The notes under the pieces were generated by a model. The model had not been told where the DNA came from and did not search any database. It saw only the letters and a list, made by a program, of their open reading frames with translations. A stretch of 64,000 nucleotides of DNA, from assembly GCA_936432065.2 (NCBI GenBank), contig OW386292.2, positions 105,915,829 through 105,979,828 on the forward strand, written 5' to 3'. How positions within the stretch are numbered: position 1 is the stretch's first letter; each line of letters starts with the position of its first letter. The DNA is from Rutpela maculata (taxonomy: Eukaryota > Arthropoda > Insecta > Coleoptera > Cerambycidae). Position numbers and translations under genes: made by a program. Below, piece by piece: positions 1-11,929 of the stretch.

Positions 1-957
1 CTGTAAATAATGTGCTAAATGATTTTTTACAATTAGAACCTGCTTCTGATAAAGTTTCAAGTTAAGCATATCTTAGTTAGTGAGATATGAGTGATAGAAG
101 ATGTCTAATTTAAGTAATTTGATTCATGAAATCATAGTAAAGTACACACATGTACTACCTTTTTGTACGTATTTAAAAAAATTACCATGAACATATTTTG
201 ATATATATTTATATTTTGAAGGTCGCTGAATTCAAATCCGAAGTCAGAATTGCGAAATTCAAGATGGCGGATCCAATATGGCGAACCGAATTGTCGAAAA
301 CTTCGATTATGACCACGAAAACTTATATAAAGGATTCTTTTTGCAGTTTGGCAAAAAAATTGCATATACTTGGATTTTTGGGTCGCTTATTACAAACCTG
401 AAAACAATCCTAAAATTCAAGATAGCGGATGTGAAATTCAAGATGGCGCATTCAAAGAATTTTGGATTTCGAGACTGAACAGAACGTTTTTGACTTTTTG
501 GTCCACTATATTGGATCCGCCATCTTGAATCCCACATCCGTCATCTTGAATTTTAGGATTATGTTTTCAGATTTGTAATAAGCGACCCAAAAACCCAAGT
601 ATATGCAATTTTGTTGTCAAACCGAAAAAAAAGTTTTCGTGGTCATAATCAAAGTTTTTGACAATTCAGTCCGCCATATTGGATCCGCCATCTTGAATTT
701 TGCAATTCTGACTTCGGATTTGAATTCACCGAGCTTCAAAACATAAATACGTATCAAAATATGTTCATGGTAATTTTTTTAAATACTTACAAAAAAGGTA
801 GTACATGTATGTATGTACTTTACAATGATTTCATGAATCAAATTCCCTAAAATTAGACATCTTCTATCACTCATATCTCACTAAGGATATGCTCAACTTG
901 AAACTTTATCAGAAGCATGTTCTAATTGTAAACAATTATTTAGCACATTATTTACAG
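1..957. mobile_element. Foldback element FB-A
   Basis: The two halves are inverted copies of each other. The left end reads CTGTAAATAATGTGCTAAAT and the right end near 938-957 is its reverse complement, so the arms are about 470 bp around a short centre near 470-490. Both arms carry the same blocks: a repeated 'caagatggcggatcc' word and a 'ggtcgctgaa' word at 221-230. No plausible transposase ORF is present; the short ORFs lie in the inverted arms and are mirror images. The element begins at the window edge, so its left boundary and target duplication cannot be checked. A transcript through it would fold into a long hairpin. It is either a foldback element or a very long-armed MITE. Confidence 0.8.
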
Positions 958-1500
958 TAAAATTTAGGGTGCAAAATGAGCGAATTTTGCGGTCACTCTT
1001 TTAACCTTGTTCCGAAGACCAAGTATTTGTTGATCTACTATTAGTAGTTAATTTTTCGTGCTTTTTATCTAGTGTCTTTATAAATTCAGCTTTAATTGCT
1101 ACAAACCTCTGAAAATCACACCATTGCTCATACTCTCTTATACGTAAGCTTTTTGAGAATTCCGTATTCCCCTAGTTCAAGCATAGTTATTTTACTGTAC
1201 AGATATTTCATTTATAAATCAAGTCATTTTTGTTTTGCAAATTATATAACTTTATCTGAAATATAAGCACATTGTGAAATTTTAACTTGAATAACGTTTG
1301 GAAAAACAGATTGATGTTTACCGGTTGCATGTATCTAACTCAAAAATACCTAGTCTATACGGTTTGGAAAATATACATTAACCCCCATTATATCGGCAAC
1401 TGGATCACCAACTTCCCATCTGTCGAAATAATAATCAACAGATTTCGAAAATTAACTTAAAACACAACCTTGCCTTTCAATCATGAATTCCAATGATTTA
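958..1500. other. No gene seen; AT-rich sequence
   Basis: About 540 bp of AT-rich sequence between the foldback and the Penelope-like fragment. I see no coding signal, RNA gene or clear repeat structure here. Confidence 0.5.
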
Positions 1501-1529
1501 ATTAATAAAATTATCTTGTTAATTTTGTT

Positions 1530-2690
1530 TTGATCTCTGTTGATACTTGTTCATTCTTTGAAAGTGTACCAATCTTACAAACCTTGAAGTATCTTAGTGA
1601 TTTACTCAAATTAAATATTAGTCAAGAAGTAGTTAAGGAGTATATTGACTACTATTTACTAAACTTTACACGAGTCAAAATTACTTCCAATTCAATAATG
1701 TGTTCTTCCAGCAACATGAGAGAACTGCAATGAGAAACTTTTTGTCACCTTTCATTGCCGATCTTTTCATGAGTTGGTTCGAAATAGAAATAAAAGAGTG
1801 TTTTCGTAAAATATGGTTGAGATATGTGGACGATATATTCGCAGTATTCAATACAAAGGTCGCAGATGTAGACAACTTCGTTTCGAAGTTAAATTGCCGT
1901 TTCACTTCAGTAAAATTTGCATATATAGTAGAAACCAATGGACAACTACTATTTTTAGATTCATTAGTAATTAGGAATAGTGAAAATAAGTTGGAATTTG
2001 ATATACCTCTTTTGCCTCTTGTTTTTCAAGATATCAAATTGAAACTCGGCATATTGACGTAAAATGTCACATTTTGACGTATTAGATGATATAGCTGGAA
2101 GTGACATATATTCTTGATTGGATTGTATATCAATACATTTTCAGAATCCTGGAATAGGTTTGAACTACTTTGGTGAGGGTTTACGTCGATTTGATTTTTT
2201 TTAGAGTTAAGTCTTGTTTTGAATCTAGAGTGCTGTGATGACAGGAAAAACACCAGCATTCTAAGATATATCTCTAATAACTCACACCGTTGTCTCCAGC
2301 ACAAAATGGTTGGTCTCAGTTTTTTGGTTCATCATCTATTATGTTTCCCTCTGAATAAAGAAAGTTGGAAACGAGAAAGTATTAATTAAGAATCCAGCTA
2401 AGAGCAATGAATATACTGTAAGTTTAGTTGACAAACTACTTAGAAAACGTAGATGTAAGGTCTCTGGAATTCCTCGACCTTTTGAGCATAACGGAATTCA
2501 AAATTCGTATCAATTCCAAATGAACCCCGGTATACCCCTGGTCTGAGCAGTATTTTTAAAAACTTAGATATGACAGTTGTTTATTCTTAGGGAAATAAAT
2601 TGCAACAACTTTTAGGCAACCCAAATGATAAAATTGTATCAAACGAAAGGTCCGGAATTTACGAAATTAGTTGTAAGGATTGTAATTCCT
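1530..2690 (+). pseudogene. Penelope-like retroelement RT and start of GIY-YIG
   Basis: The translation from about 1676 contains the Penelope-type reverse transcriptase signature: a glutamine-rich lead-in, an 'AMRNFLSPFIADLFM' block and the catalytic YVDD at 1823-1834 within RYVDDIFAVF. The preceding palm segment (1530-1675) is in another frame, so there is a frameshift near 1675. After 2060 the frame is lost. A linker is recognisable at about 2590-2690, ending in SGIYEISCKDCN, the beginning of the GIY-YIG endonuclease that Penelope-like elements carry. The domain stops there because a LINE begins at about 2690. The reading is degenerate and cannot give an active protein. Family assignment rests on motif order: RT, then linker, then GIY-YIG. 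Confidence 0.8.
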
Positions 2691-3216
2691 GGTACCACCC
2701 TTTAACGGGGTGGGGGGTTGAGCACCTGCCAGGCGCGTCTCCAGGTGGCGGATAGGAGAACGGCCAGACTCCGTGAGGAGTATGGTTAACGTGGTCATAC
2801 TGCTGGGGGGTAGGGCTAATAACCCAGTCCAGCCCGGCTAAAACCACGTCGCGGACCAGCTCATACACCGTAAGCCACTTAGAGTGACAACGACCCCCTG
2901 ACCCAGGTCATGGGTACGTCTCTCCAGGTGGCTTTACCGCCCGGACCACGTGGATGAAGTACCACCATAAAAACTTCCAATCCCAAGGTATGGTGCGCGC
3001 CGAAGAGACGCATGTTTGGGGGGGGAGCCCGATCATTAGCAACCAACCTCGGAGAACTGATCTACAGCAGAACCACCGAGACTCCATAATTGTTAATGGT
3101 AACTAACATTTAGTGGCAGTCAAAATCAGAGCTTCGTGTGGAGGTGTGCTGAGAGAGTTAATACTGGCCTCTGCGTACCTGTCATATGATGCCCTGAACC
3201 ATCACCAACCAAAGCT

Positions 3217-3528
3217 GTGGAGGAACTGGTGATGAGCTGCAGAGGAAAAGCAACTCAGTTCGTCATAAGATGCGATTCAAATGCGCATCACACGTTCTGG
3301 GGGAGCACAAACATCAACCAGAGAGGTGAGTCACTTTTTGAATTTATTATGGAACACAATTTAGACATAGTAAATGTAGTGGATACTCCGACCTTTGTAA
3401 CCACACAAAGGCAAGACGTGCTAGATATAACGATAGGGACAACATGTGCGTGTAATCTAATTAGTAATTTTCATGTGTCTGAGGAAGAAAGTTGTTCGGA
3501 CCACACACACACATACGACTCAACATAA
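3217..3528 (+). pseudogene. LINE endonuclease domain fragment
   Basis: This 103-codon reading is the C-terminal half of an exonuclease-endonuclease-phosphatase (APE-like) domain. The DSNAHHTFWGS block supplies the catalytic Asp and Asn, LDITIGT holds the next conserved Asp, and a late SDH supplies the terminal Asp-His pair. It nicks target DNA to prime reverse transcription in this class. The N-terminal half with the catalytic Glu is not in frame upstream. It is followed on the same strand by the RT fragments. Confidence 0.8.
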
Positions 3529-3729
3529 CGGGAGTGGAGCCTGCAACCGAAACATATCGTAACCCACGCAGGTAAGGAAAAAATGGATGAATTACTCCTC
3601 GTGGATTTTCCTGGATCCACAATAATTGATCAATCACCTAAGGAATGGCTAAAAACAAACTGGTAGCTACTGGAAACAGAGCCATCAGAGTAGATTGGGC
3701 TAGTGATGAAAAAGGTGATAGACACTCCA

Positions 3730-4850
3730 AAACCAGATGAGCAATAAACCCATTTGAGCCATACAAATCTCCGGGATATGACAGAATAATGCTACAGCAA
3801 GGTATAGACTTGCTAGAAGCAAAACTCTGTACACTTTACAGAGCCAGCCTAGCACTGGGTTACATACCAAAAATTAGGAAGCAAGTAGGGTGGGAGAAAC
3901 TCCCATAATCAAGCCATGTCCCTAAGACCCATAAGTCTTGTCATTCCAACTTAAAACAATGGAAAAAATATTTGACAGACATATCCAGGGATGATGTACT
4001 GCTCAGAAGCCCACTGCATCAAGGCCAATATGCATACAGAGCAGGCATGTCAGCCAAAACGGCACTACATCATCTAATTCAGAAGGTGGAAAAGACGAGC
4101 ACAAGGAGGTGGCACTGAATGCCTTCCTCGATATAGAGGCGCATTCGATAACACTTTAACTCAATCATTAAAACTGCAAGAGAGCGTGACGTTGAGGACA
4201 CCTGTTGCAGGTGGGTAGGCGCTATGCTCAAAGGCAGGGTGATATTCACCACAATGATAGATGAAATCTTACCCGCAGGGGAGTGTACTGTCCCCCTCTG
4301 GTATGGCACCTTGTAGTTGACGGCCTACTGAAGAAATTCGAAGCTCAAGGATATGCTGACGACATAGTCGTTATAGTTAGGGACAGTCTACAAAAGGCCC
4401 TGAATATGTTGAAAAAATGGACCGATGAGGAGGGGTTGAAAATAAGTCCTCAAAAGACTAGAGTAATACATAAGTTTGTTGCCATTCTGGCAATATGCAG
4501 ATGATTGAATGGCAAGACATGGGGGCTCCAACCTGGTATGGTGCATTTACTCTATACCAGTGTACTAACACCCACCATCACATACGCAGCCTTAGTTGGG
4601 TCGCTCAAAGTCTCTCAAACCACAGCAGCTAACAGACTGGGCCGGGTGCAGAGATTAGCCTGTCTGGGAATTACAGGTGCAATGAAAATCACCCTAGCAG
4701 CACATATGGAGACCCTTCACTATCATCATTGGAGATAGGAAGGAATGGATGACAGGTGCTCCCGATGCTTTACACAAAGGCCTGGCCTGGTATACCGACG
4801 GGTCCAGGATTCAGGAGCTGGAGCAGGGATTCATGGTCAAAGGCCAAGAG
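3730..4850 (+). pseudogene. LINE reverse transcriptase and RNase H remains
   Basis: Pieces in several frames line up with an I/LOA-type RT. Around 4025-4140 is AYRAGMSAKTALHHL followed by LDIE (fingers/palm). 4283-4504 contains YADDIVVIV, the catalytic box in YADD form. 4505-4735 matches the thumb, with VQRLACLGITGAM. From 4749 the reading LAWYTDGSRIQELEQG matches the first strand of RNase H, including its first catalytic Asp. The pieces are separated by stops at about 3900, 4160 and 4504. The rest of RNase H is absent. This is a dead copy. Confidence 0.75.
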
Positions 4851-4917
4851 CAGTTTTTCCCAGTTGTTTTCATTTCTCAGTTTTTATATTGTTCGGGTAC
4901 GGGTCTTTTTAAATTAA

Positions 4918-5106
4918 GAGAGAGAGATTAAATAACTCACCCTCCCCCCTCCTCAAGGCAGAGAACATGACACTTTCCGTTTTACCGCTTTCCAAGTATG
5001 GCCACGTACGGGTAACGTCGATATCGGTTACCCCCAAACGAATTTTATGGCTATCCGGGGAACTGAGGAAACATTTTACCCAGGAAGAACTCGACACCCT
5101 TACGTA
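4918..5106 (+). other. Unrecognised short coding-like segment
   Basis: Open reading from about 4930 to a TAA at 5104, with a Met at 4969 and a good amino-acid composition (KYGHVRVTSISVTPKRILWL in the middle). A possible polyadenylation word lies in the 'aaataaatg' near 5180. Upstream the frame is short and closed. I do not recognise the family; it may be the last exon or last part of an ORF of another mobile element. Confidence 0.3.
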
Positions 5107-6540
5107 AACATTTGATCTTTCGAGCCGGATCAGAACGGTTCTATAGTAATTGATTATAGTCCAACCCTGTCGAAATTTGTAAATAAATGTTTATTCAATC
5201 TGGTTGTAGCATTTCTTTACCGAAACGGCGAAGTTGCCACGTTTAAAATATTACAACACTTCTCAGGACTTCTTAATTTGCGTGTAAAAATATGCTTTAC
5301 ATTTGTTTGACTTATAAGTCATAATCTAATTTTTATTTCGTGTTTTAACCCGTCTCTGTTTGTTTGTGGTATATAGAGAATTCACTAAAAAATTCTACAA
5401 GAGGCAGTCGACAGCGTGGAAATCCATCTGTAGGCTCCCCAAAAAAAAATAAATAAATAAAATAAAATAATAAAAATTGGAAAAAAGTATATGTTTTGCT
5501 AACAACTAATTATTGTTAACAAAAAAATAATCGTTAACAAAAAAATAATTGACTGATTAGTTAGTAATTTAATGAGTGATGGATAAATATGAGCAAGGCA
5601 AATCTAAAAGAAAATGCGAATGTTATAAAAAAAAAGGAATTACAGGCAAAATTTAGGAAAAATGAATCGGTTATTCGAATCAAACATCAAAGATCCAAGA
5701 CACGTTACTGCTACTCTAAATTTTAAGGGGGGCCGACAAAAATTTATAAACCTGGCTAGCTCAGCTAAGGTTGGGGGTGAGGTCGTGGTTCCAGTGGTAA
5801 TGATCACCTGGAATTAAACTACACAAATATCTTAACAAGCGTATATTTCATGAGTCTAACAATTATTCAAGGATTGTAATAATAATTATTCAAGCAAAGG
5901 TTGACGATTATTCAAAAGTTATAGTAATAATTATTCAAGCAAGGTTACGGTACACCTTACCAAAAAAAAAGGATATGATTTAGCTACAATGAGTGTCCAG
6001 TGACCTAAATGTACCTGGTGGTCTCCCTCGAGGATAGTCGAGCGATATCAATTAGTGAGGTTATTTTAGAACAAACAGTACTTAGAGTCGAATGGCTCTC
6101 GAACTATACACTCAATAATAACGCAGAAAAGGCCTTTCCCTTGCTGTACAGGGGAAGAGTGTGTACAATTATATTATGCAAAGCAGTCTGAATGTCTAAA
6201 TGTGGACCTCCATCATGACCAACATACTAATATTTAAAATGGCACTCGCCTAACCGTACAAAATGCCAATAATTATTTAAAAGGAAATTCCGTATTAATA
6301 TGACCTACACTACTTACAAAGGTACTAAAATCATGGCCTCTAAGCCAACTTATACTAACTTGTATGTAAGAGATTGATACGAATAAATATATACGAATAA
6401 ATACATATAACTTACCACGGACAAATTAAAAATTCAGATAAAAGGTGGCCAGTGACTACCACATGAACAAGGTTAATAAACTAATAGACCGACGAGTCTT
6501 AATTATACATGAAAGAATAATAAAAAAAATAACACACACA
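5107..6540. other. Non-coding AT-rich stretch with short repeats
   Basis: No gene recognised. An A-rich block occurs at 5440-5480, two copies of a 'gttaacaaaaaaataat' word lie near 5515-5550, and imperfect copies of a 'taataattattcaagca' word lie between 5870 and 5945. Short ORFs here show no family resemblance. The word 'ggctagctcag' at about 5752 recurs in similar context near 39470. Confidence 0.5.
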
Positions 6541-6990
6541 GGGGGTGAGTGGTGGTTGGGCTTCGGCTTCAACTTCCAGCGGGACAGCGAAAGTAAAAGG
6601 TGTAAAAATTACTTACAGTCGGGAGCCCCTGAGGCTTATGTAATACTCCAAGAGTTCCGATCCGTCTTTTTGGCCACTTGAAGTGGGTCGCGCGATTGCA
6701 GGTCGCCGCCGCAGCAGCACCCCAGCTCTGCCTCTACAGCGATGTCTCCCAAGACTACCTCTCGCCGTCTAGGTTCCCATATTCCATAGAACCAGCACAC
6801 ATCATAACAAGGCCGAACACACCAGACACAAGTCCTCACAGCTATCGAGGGGAGGCTTCCAGAGGGTAAGAACCTCCAAGGGTGAGACGTCTCCAGCGAA
6901 AATCCGCCAGGGAGAAGAAAAGAACAGACAAGAAAAGAGGAGCAATACCAAAAAAGGAAGACGTTGTATAACAGCCACTGAATGCATGGA
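6541..6990. other. GC-rich island of unknown nature
   Basis: Composition changes sharply from the AT-rich surroundings between about 6541 and 6900. ORFs are short on both strands and none resembles a known domain. It could be an exon, a 5' leader of a retroelement, or a short mobile element; the sequence alone does not decide. Confidence 0.35.
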
Positions 6991-7139
6991 CGAAGCCAAG
7001 GTATCTTTGTAGATGATTAAATTTGAAACTATTATGGTTTTATAATTTGGATAAGGATAATAAGGAGAAAAAACAATACTTTAAGATGGGTTATAAACTT
7101 CTATTGCAGACCATTTAATCAAGAATGCTGCGAGGTCAT

Positions 7140-7575
7140 TCAGTGTAGCAATATCTGTATTTAAAGCATTTGATAAATAAGTTATAGGCCGAAATTTAAA
7201 AAAGAACGTAAAAATTGGAAGAAAGTTAATAAAAGTACCACTCTTCGAAACGCTGTATCTAGGTTTCTATTTGTCGTAGAGACTTTTACCAGCCACCATT
7301 TCAACGGGCGTAAAGTCAGCTTTCACTTTAATATAATAACGTCTACACCTAAATTCACTCAGAAAAAAGTTGCAGGATGAAATTTGAAAAAGAATTGTAA
7401 AAATTAGTAAAAAAAGTTAAAAGTTGCAAACTTTGAAACGCTATATCTCGATCACTATTAATCGTAAAACTGTTTACAAAATCTCATTTTAACGGGTAAA
7501 ACGCCAGCTTTTTTTGTTATGCAGCAATGTCTATGCCTAAATGTACCCGAAAAATAGTTACAGGCTAAAATAAAA
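7140..7575. repeat. 188-bp tandem repeat, two full degenerate units
   Basis: Landmark words 'gttataggccgaaat', 'gttgcaggatgaaat' and 'gttacaggctaaaat' begin at 7181, 7369 and 7557, a constant spacing of 188 bp. Between them lie matching blocks ('cttcgaaacgctgtatct' versus 'tttgaaacgctatatct', and 'catttcaacggg' versus 'cattttaacggg'). The array has two complete units and partial units at each side, diverged by eye to roughly 70-75 percent identity. It looks like a short relic of a satellite. Confidence 0.75.
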
Positions 7576-8830
7576 AAAAAATAAAAAAATTGCGTTTTTT
7601 CGTTTTTTTTTGTTTTGTTTTTTGGACGTATTTTTGTAAAAAAAAAATTTTTTTGACTTCTGAAGGTGCAATTTCGATTGGAAATTTAATTCTCTACAAA
7701 CTTTTCTATTGACGTGTTTATAGAAAAAATTCATAGTTTCCGAGCAAAAAAAATATGAAAAGTGGACATCTCAAAAACGCACCACTTTAAATGGTAGCAC
7801 TCCGCGGTTTTTTCATATCTTGGGGTCAATTGAACATAAGAAACAATAAAAACCCTTTGACGTTTTAGTTCATTTCTACAGTACATGCACAATAGACTAT
7901 TAAGCAATGAAATGGAAACAGGCACATATTCCACAGCCTAACCTTCCATCAGTAACCGATCTTGGTTGGACATATACTGAAATTGGATCTTATCAGCCGA
8001 TATTTCTTGAGGTCCTGAATAGTTCCTCACTGTAGTGAGGTGTTCATGCAGTACATCGAAATGTTTGCCACCATGCAAATGTATTCAGAAGGAAGTGCCA
8101 TGTACTGAGATGTGTTTTCTATTCAGCAGACAATGAGAAATGTGCAAATACTAGAGATCACGATATGGATATAGGGTATGACAATGACAATAAAGATGAA
8201 TTTTAGCTAATATATTGAACTGAATTTTGAACTCTGATAGTGTTTCCAGCAAAAATATCTCTTGTAAAATATAAGAAATAAGTTATGTTAGAGATAAAGA
8301 AATATAACAAATATGTTAGTTATTTTTTATTCATAATTTTGTTTTGATATAATTTGTAACGTATAAAACAGTTTTTCTAGATTTTGGATCCAATATGGCA
8401 CTCATTTCATCTGATTTTATTATATGAATACTATGAAGTGTTACTTATTACAGCAGATGTGGAGAAAATTTAAAAATACTTTTTAAAGCGATTTTCTTTT
8501 AACAATTAAAAATATCACCCCCTCTTTCCCTGCCCAGTCGTGGGTCCCAGATGTTCACCATCACTTTTCATATTCTATACAGCATATGGAACAAAATGGC
8601 ACCAACGACAATACTCTACCATGAATTTGCACATGGACCCCCAAAAAAGTGTGGTTAGAAAAAGTAGTAATAGTAGTTAGTATAAAGTGACAACTTAGCA
8701 CTGCCATGATTGCAGATGCACTAATGATTTATCTACAAATAATGTTTATTTATAAGCTAATACGTAACGTATACAAGCTTCCAATCTTTTCCCACAGGTT
8801 ATATAGACTTTCCGCGAAAACCTACAGTCT
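7576..8830. other. No gene recognised; T-rich and unique sequence
   Basis: Long A and T runs at 7565-7660 are followed by unique-looking AT-rich DNA. Short ORFs have no recognisable motif. The phrase 'ttggatccaatatggcactc' near 8385 echoes a word in the foldback at 1-957 but is not part of a visible inverted repeat. Confidence 0.5.
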
Positions 8831-8834
8831 ATAT

Positions 8835-9293
8835 AAGTCTACAGCAGCAGTCTACAGCTTGCAATATGTCCACATGGTGGAAATTTCACTTCTTGATCAT
8901 TTATGCGGCAAATTTCACATTTCCTCTCCTCTTTTTCACGGCTCGTGCATACGTTACAACGACTGGTTCTGGCTCTGGCTAGATGATCACATGGTAAAAA
9001 TACTGGATTTTCAGAGCGTTGCGGCATTTTGAAGGGTAATTCTTCTTGCTGCCATTGCATGTAAAAAATTTCCACACTAAACACTTTTCTATCACTAAAT
9101 ACACCGTTGTCATCGTAGTCAATACGTAAATTACTAAAATTTGAAAACATACACTTTTTTTCTCGTAAAAAATTATAGTTTGACGTAACTGCTGTAATTT
9201 TCGAAAATGATTTTCTAACAATAATTTCAGTTTATCTGAAGATGACATCCGACCGCTATGTATGATATCTGGTAAATGACTGAAAACTAACAT
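8835..9293 (-). pseudogene. RING-finger protein remnant (IAP-like RING)
   Basis: On the minus strand, two overlapping frames cover 9293-8839. The downstream part contains KCEICRINDQEVKFPPCGHI followed by a further Cys, matching the C-x2-C ... C-x-H-x2-C face of a RING finger of the type at the C terminus of inhibitor-of-apoptosis proteins. Just before it, FLPCDHLARA and CNVC look like the end of another RING-like module. No BIR repeat is visible. RING domains recruit E2 enzymes for ubiquitin transfer. The second half of this RING is missing, and the N-terminal part switches frame near 9150, so this is a remnant. It lies 150 bp downstream of another decayed ORF on the same strand. Both could derive from a virus or a mobile element; that is inference. 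Confidence 0.5.
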
Positions 9294-9445
9294 ACAACAG
9301 GAGTTTAATTAATTAGGAGAGGGGAGATATAAGTTACATCTATCATTAAATTAAGTTATTTATTTAGGTATATTTAGATACAGCCAATCATAAAACTTTA
9401 AACTATTTCTTAAATTACACATATACTTAACATTAGTAAAATGAT

Positions 9446-9815
9446 TTAAACAATACGGTGGCCTTTTAGGAAATTGGGCGGTGGTGGTTGATTAATAGGT
9501 TCTACGTTGATTGTAGGCGGTGCTGAATTTGCATCTAGTTCGCGCAATTTTCTGTCGAGAAATTCTTGCTTCTGATGTCCCTTTACGAACGCCATGTCAA
9601 CAGCACCATTAAGTAAGTATGTCATTGAGTAATATACCATCCAAGTCACCATAACTTACATAACCACTACTATATCTTAAGCCACAATGAAAATTTTCCA
9701 AATATTTCACCTGACTCTTTATATCGCATTAGGGGTTTTAATAAATAGTGAACATTTTGTTGTTCATTAACAAGCGATATTTCTTTGTGATTAAATTCCT
9801 GAATGTCAACAACAA
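9446..9815 (-). pseudogene. Unrecognised decayed ORF beside the RING remnant
   Basis: The clearest part is the 68-codon reading 9652-9446, ending in a Pro-rich tail (NQPPPPNFLKGHRIV). Upstream on the same strand the coding signal continues in other frames to about 9815, including HYLLKPLMRYKESGEIFGKF, which reads as conserved protein. At least two frameshifts separate the pieces, giving an ancestral protein of perhaps 130-140 residues. I do not recognise the family. The compact same-strand spacing with the RING remnant resembles viral or Polinton-style gene packing. I cannot name a function. Confidence 0.35.
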
Positions 9816-10192
9816 CCAATTTCTTTCAACATGTTATTTGAAGTTTGACTTGATATTGTTTTACTGTTTGTTGCTTTATTTATTGTCTCCCAGATTTTTT
9901 GTAGTTTCCATTTGCATCTTTTAGTTCGTTACTATAAAAATCATTTTTTGTTTTTCTTATTAATTTATATAATGTGTTTCTATATTGTGTATATCGCGTT
10001 TTTAATTCATGTGAAAATTTTTTTATTAATTGTTTCTTCATATTATCTCTTTTCCGAATAGAATTTATTAGTCCTACTGTTATCCATGGTTTTATTTTAT
10101 TAATTTTACTATTTTTTACAGTTATACTTGTGGTGGACTCGTTTATGAAGGATTTTATTTTATTAATGAAAATATCATAACCATCTTGTATG

Positions 10193-11059
10193 TTATTGCA
10201 GTTTATAACTTCTTCCCAATTTTCTTCTTCTAAACAATTTTTTAGTTTTTTTGTAATTCAATTTATTGTATGTTGCATTAGGAATATGACTTTTTTGTTT
10301 CTTTATATCTAACCTTAAACTTAAACAAATTGTGTAATGATCAGAGAGGTTGGTTTCAAAAACCATTGATTTTATATTAATATTAGAACCTGGATTATTA
10401 TCCTTTTTATTTACAAAAATGTGGTCTATTATCATTGAAGAAGTTTCTGTTGCCCTGGTGGTTTTGTTTATGTAAGAAATATAGCCATTTTCAGCTAGTA
10501 CATTTAAATAATTATTGGCATCATTATTAGTTCTATTTTCTATGTTAATGTTTATGTCCCCCAAGAATATTTCGATTTTATTTTTATTAATATTTCTTAA
10601 CAATTCATATAGTTCATTTATATATAATTGAGTATTTATTGATGGAGGCCTGTAAGAAGCTAAAATACCTATATCAATATTGTTAACATTTAAAATAATT
10701 CTTAAGAGGTTTGTTTCAGAAAGATATATTACATTTACATTTGCCGCTAAAGATTTTTATATGCCATCATTTTGATTATATTTGGAATTGTTATAAAATA
10801 TATCATAATCAGGTATAGTAAAAATAATTTCACTTTCTATGTTCCATGTTTCAGACAACACAATTATATCTATATTATTTAACGTTTCTTCCAAATAAAT
10901 TAATAGTTCTTCAAACATTTTTTTTAAGCTTCGTACGTTAAAATGTATTATATTAAAATTATAGCTGTCACTGTTTCCTAAACCATCAGAAATATGTTTA
11001 AAAACTAATGTGTTCGTTCCATCTTGTACTTTAATGCACCTAAGAAGATCAGTAATCAT
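10193..11059 (-). pseudogene. LINE APE-type endonuclease domain
   Basis: One reading frame interrupted by a single stop near 10757. The catalytic series of the APE family appears in order: FNIIHFNVRSL (Asn), IIVLSETW (Glu), IFLGDINI (Asp and Asn), SMIIDHIFVN (Asp) and LSDHYTI (terminal Asp-His). The domain nicks DNA to prime target-primed reverse transcription. A frameshift near 10235 then leads into the inter-domain linker (10235-9815, with RYTQYRNTLYKLIRKTKNDF). The domain is unusually well conserved for an element with no RT. Confidence 0.8.
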
Positions 11060-11195
11060 TTACAAATGATTTTTCTTTCTTTCTTAATTCATTAATAAAA
11101 TATCATGACGTGAATTATCTTAATAATGAATACAAATATTTATTTTTTCAGACATTACTTAACAAAACATTACATAAATATATATTTTTTCTTAC

Positions 11196-11929
11196 TTAGT
11201 TGTTACATATATCAGCAGCAGTTTTTATATTTTTTATTGTATTATTTATTTTTACAAATATTTTTCCTTGAATGGTCCATGCATTATTTAATGAGTATTT
11301 TTCAATTGCTTTATCCATCAACTTCCGTTTTGGTGTGAGGTCTTCTTTTATAACTACGCCAGTGCCCTTTAGATGTTTTTTGTTCATATATATATTTTGT
11401 TTAATATAATGAGCGGATAGTTTTAAAAATATTCCTCTAGTTTTGTTCTCAATTTTTCCGATCCTGTAGCACGCCTCAATATCATTGTTTTTATATTTGA
11501 TTTTAGTTTGGAGTTTAGAAGGTTTATTACCTCTTGCTTTGTATCCTCATTTGTTTTTTCTGCCAATTTGAAAATACGCAAGTTATTTCTCTTCAGCTCC
11601 TGTTCCATAATATCGATTTTATGACAATTTTCCTCATTTTCATTTTTGCTTTCATTAAGATTTAAAGTTAGTTTATTCATTACGGTATTTACGCTGTTTT
11701 TTATATCTCCTATATCCTTCTTCATTACAGATATTTCTTTTTCATATTCAGATAACTTTTTTGTGACTGAGTTTGAAATTTCAATAGATACCTTAACAGC
11801 TATGTTTTTTAGGAAGTGTTCATCTGTCCATAGTTGTTTTAATGCCACGCTTACAATAGATTTAATTTCTTCTGACAGATCTCTAGTAACTGGCATCTTA
11901 ATTATATATGATTTGCATATATATTTCAT
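11196..11929 (-). pseudogene. LINE ORF1 (coiled-coil nucleic-acid-binding)
   Basis: The first reading (168 codons, 11929-11423) has a long heptad-like central region rich in Lys, Glu, Asn and Ile, then KRNNLRIFKL, the start of the RNA-binding fold seen in LINE ORF1 proteins. After a break near 11420, a second reading (11387-11196) gives LKGTGVVIKEDLTPKR and NNAWTIQGKIFVK, the characteristic C-terminal part of the same proteins. ORF1 proteins bind the element RNA and act as chaperones. The Met at 11896 (MPVTRDLSEEIK) is a more natural start than the first Met of the frame. Confidence 0.75.

Larger units (their letters stand above)
2690..4850 (+). mobile_element. I/LOA-type non-LTR retrotransposon, degenerate
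   Basis: A GC-richer block whose successive fragments follow the order of an I/LOA-type LINE: 5' leader (2690-3200), apurinic-type endonuclease (3217-3519), reverse transcriptase (about 3730-4735) and RNase H (4749-about 4850). The presence of RNase H after the RT is what favours the I/LOA group over R1 or Jockey. The coding sequence is broken by many stops and frameshifts and ends inside RNase H, so the 3' end is missing or lost. Its start abuts the interrupted Penelope GIY-YIG domain, suggesting insertion there, but Penelope sequence does not clearly resume on the far side. Confidence 0.75.

Noticed and set aside
5745..5815. Possible tRNA-derived SINE head ('ggctagctcag' then 'gtggttccag')
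   Set aside because: A-box-like word present, but the B box does not match well and no tail is visible; a similar word near 39470 suggests a repeat of another kind.
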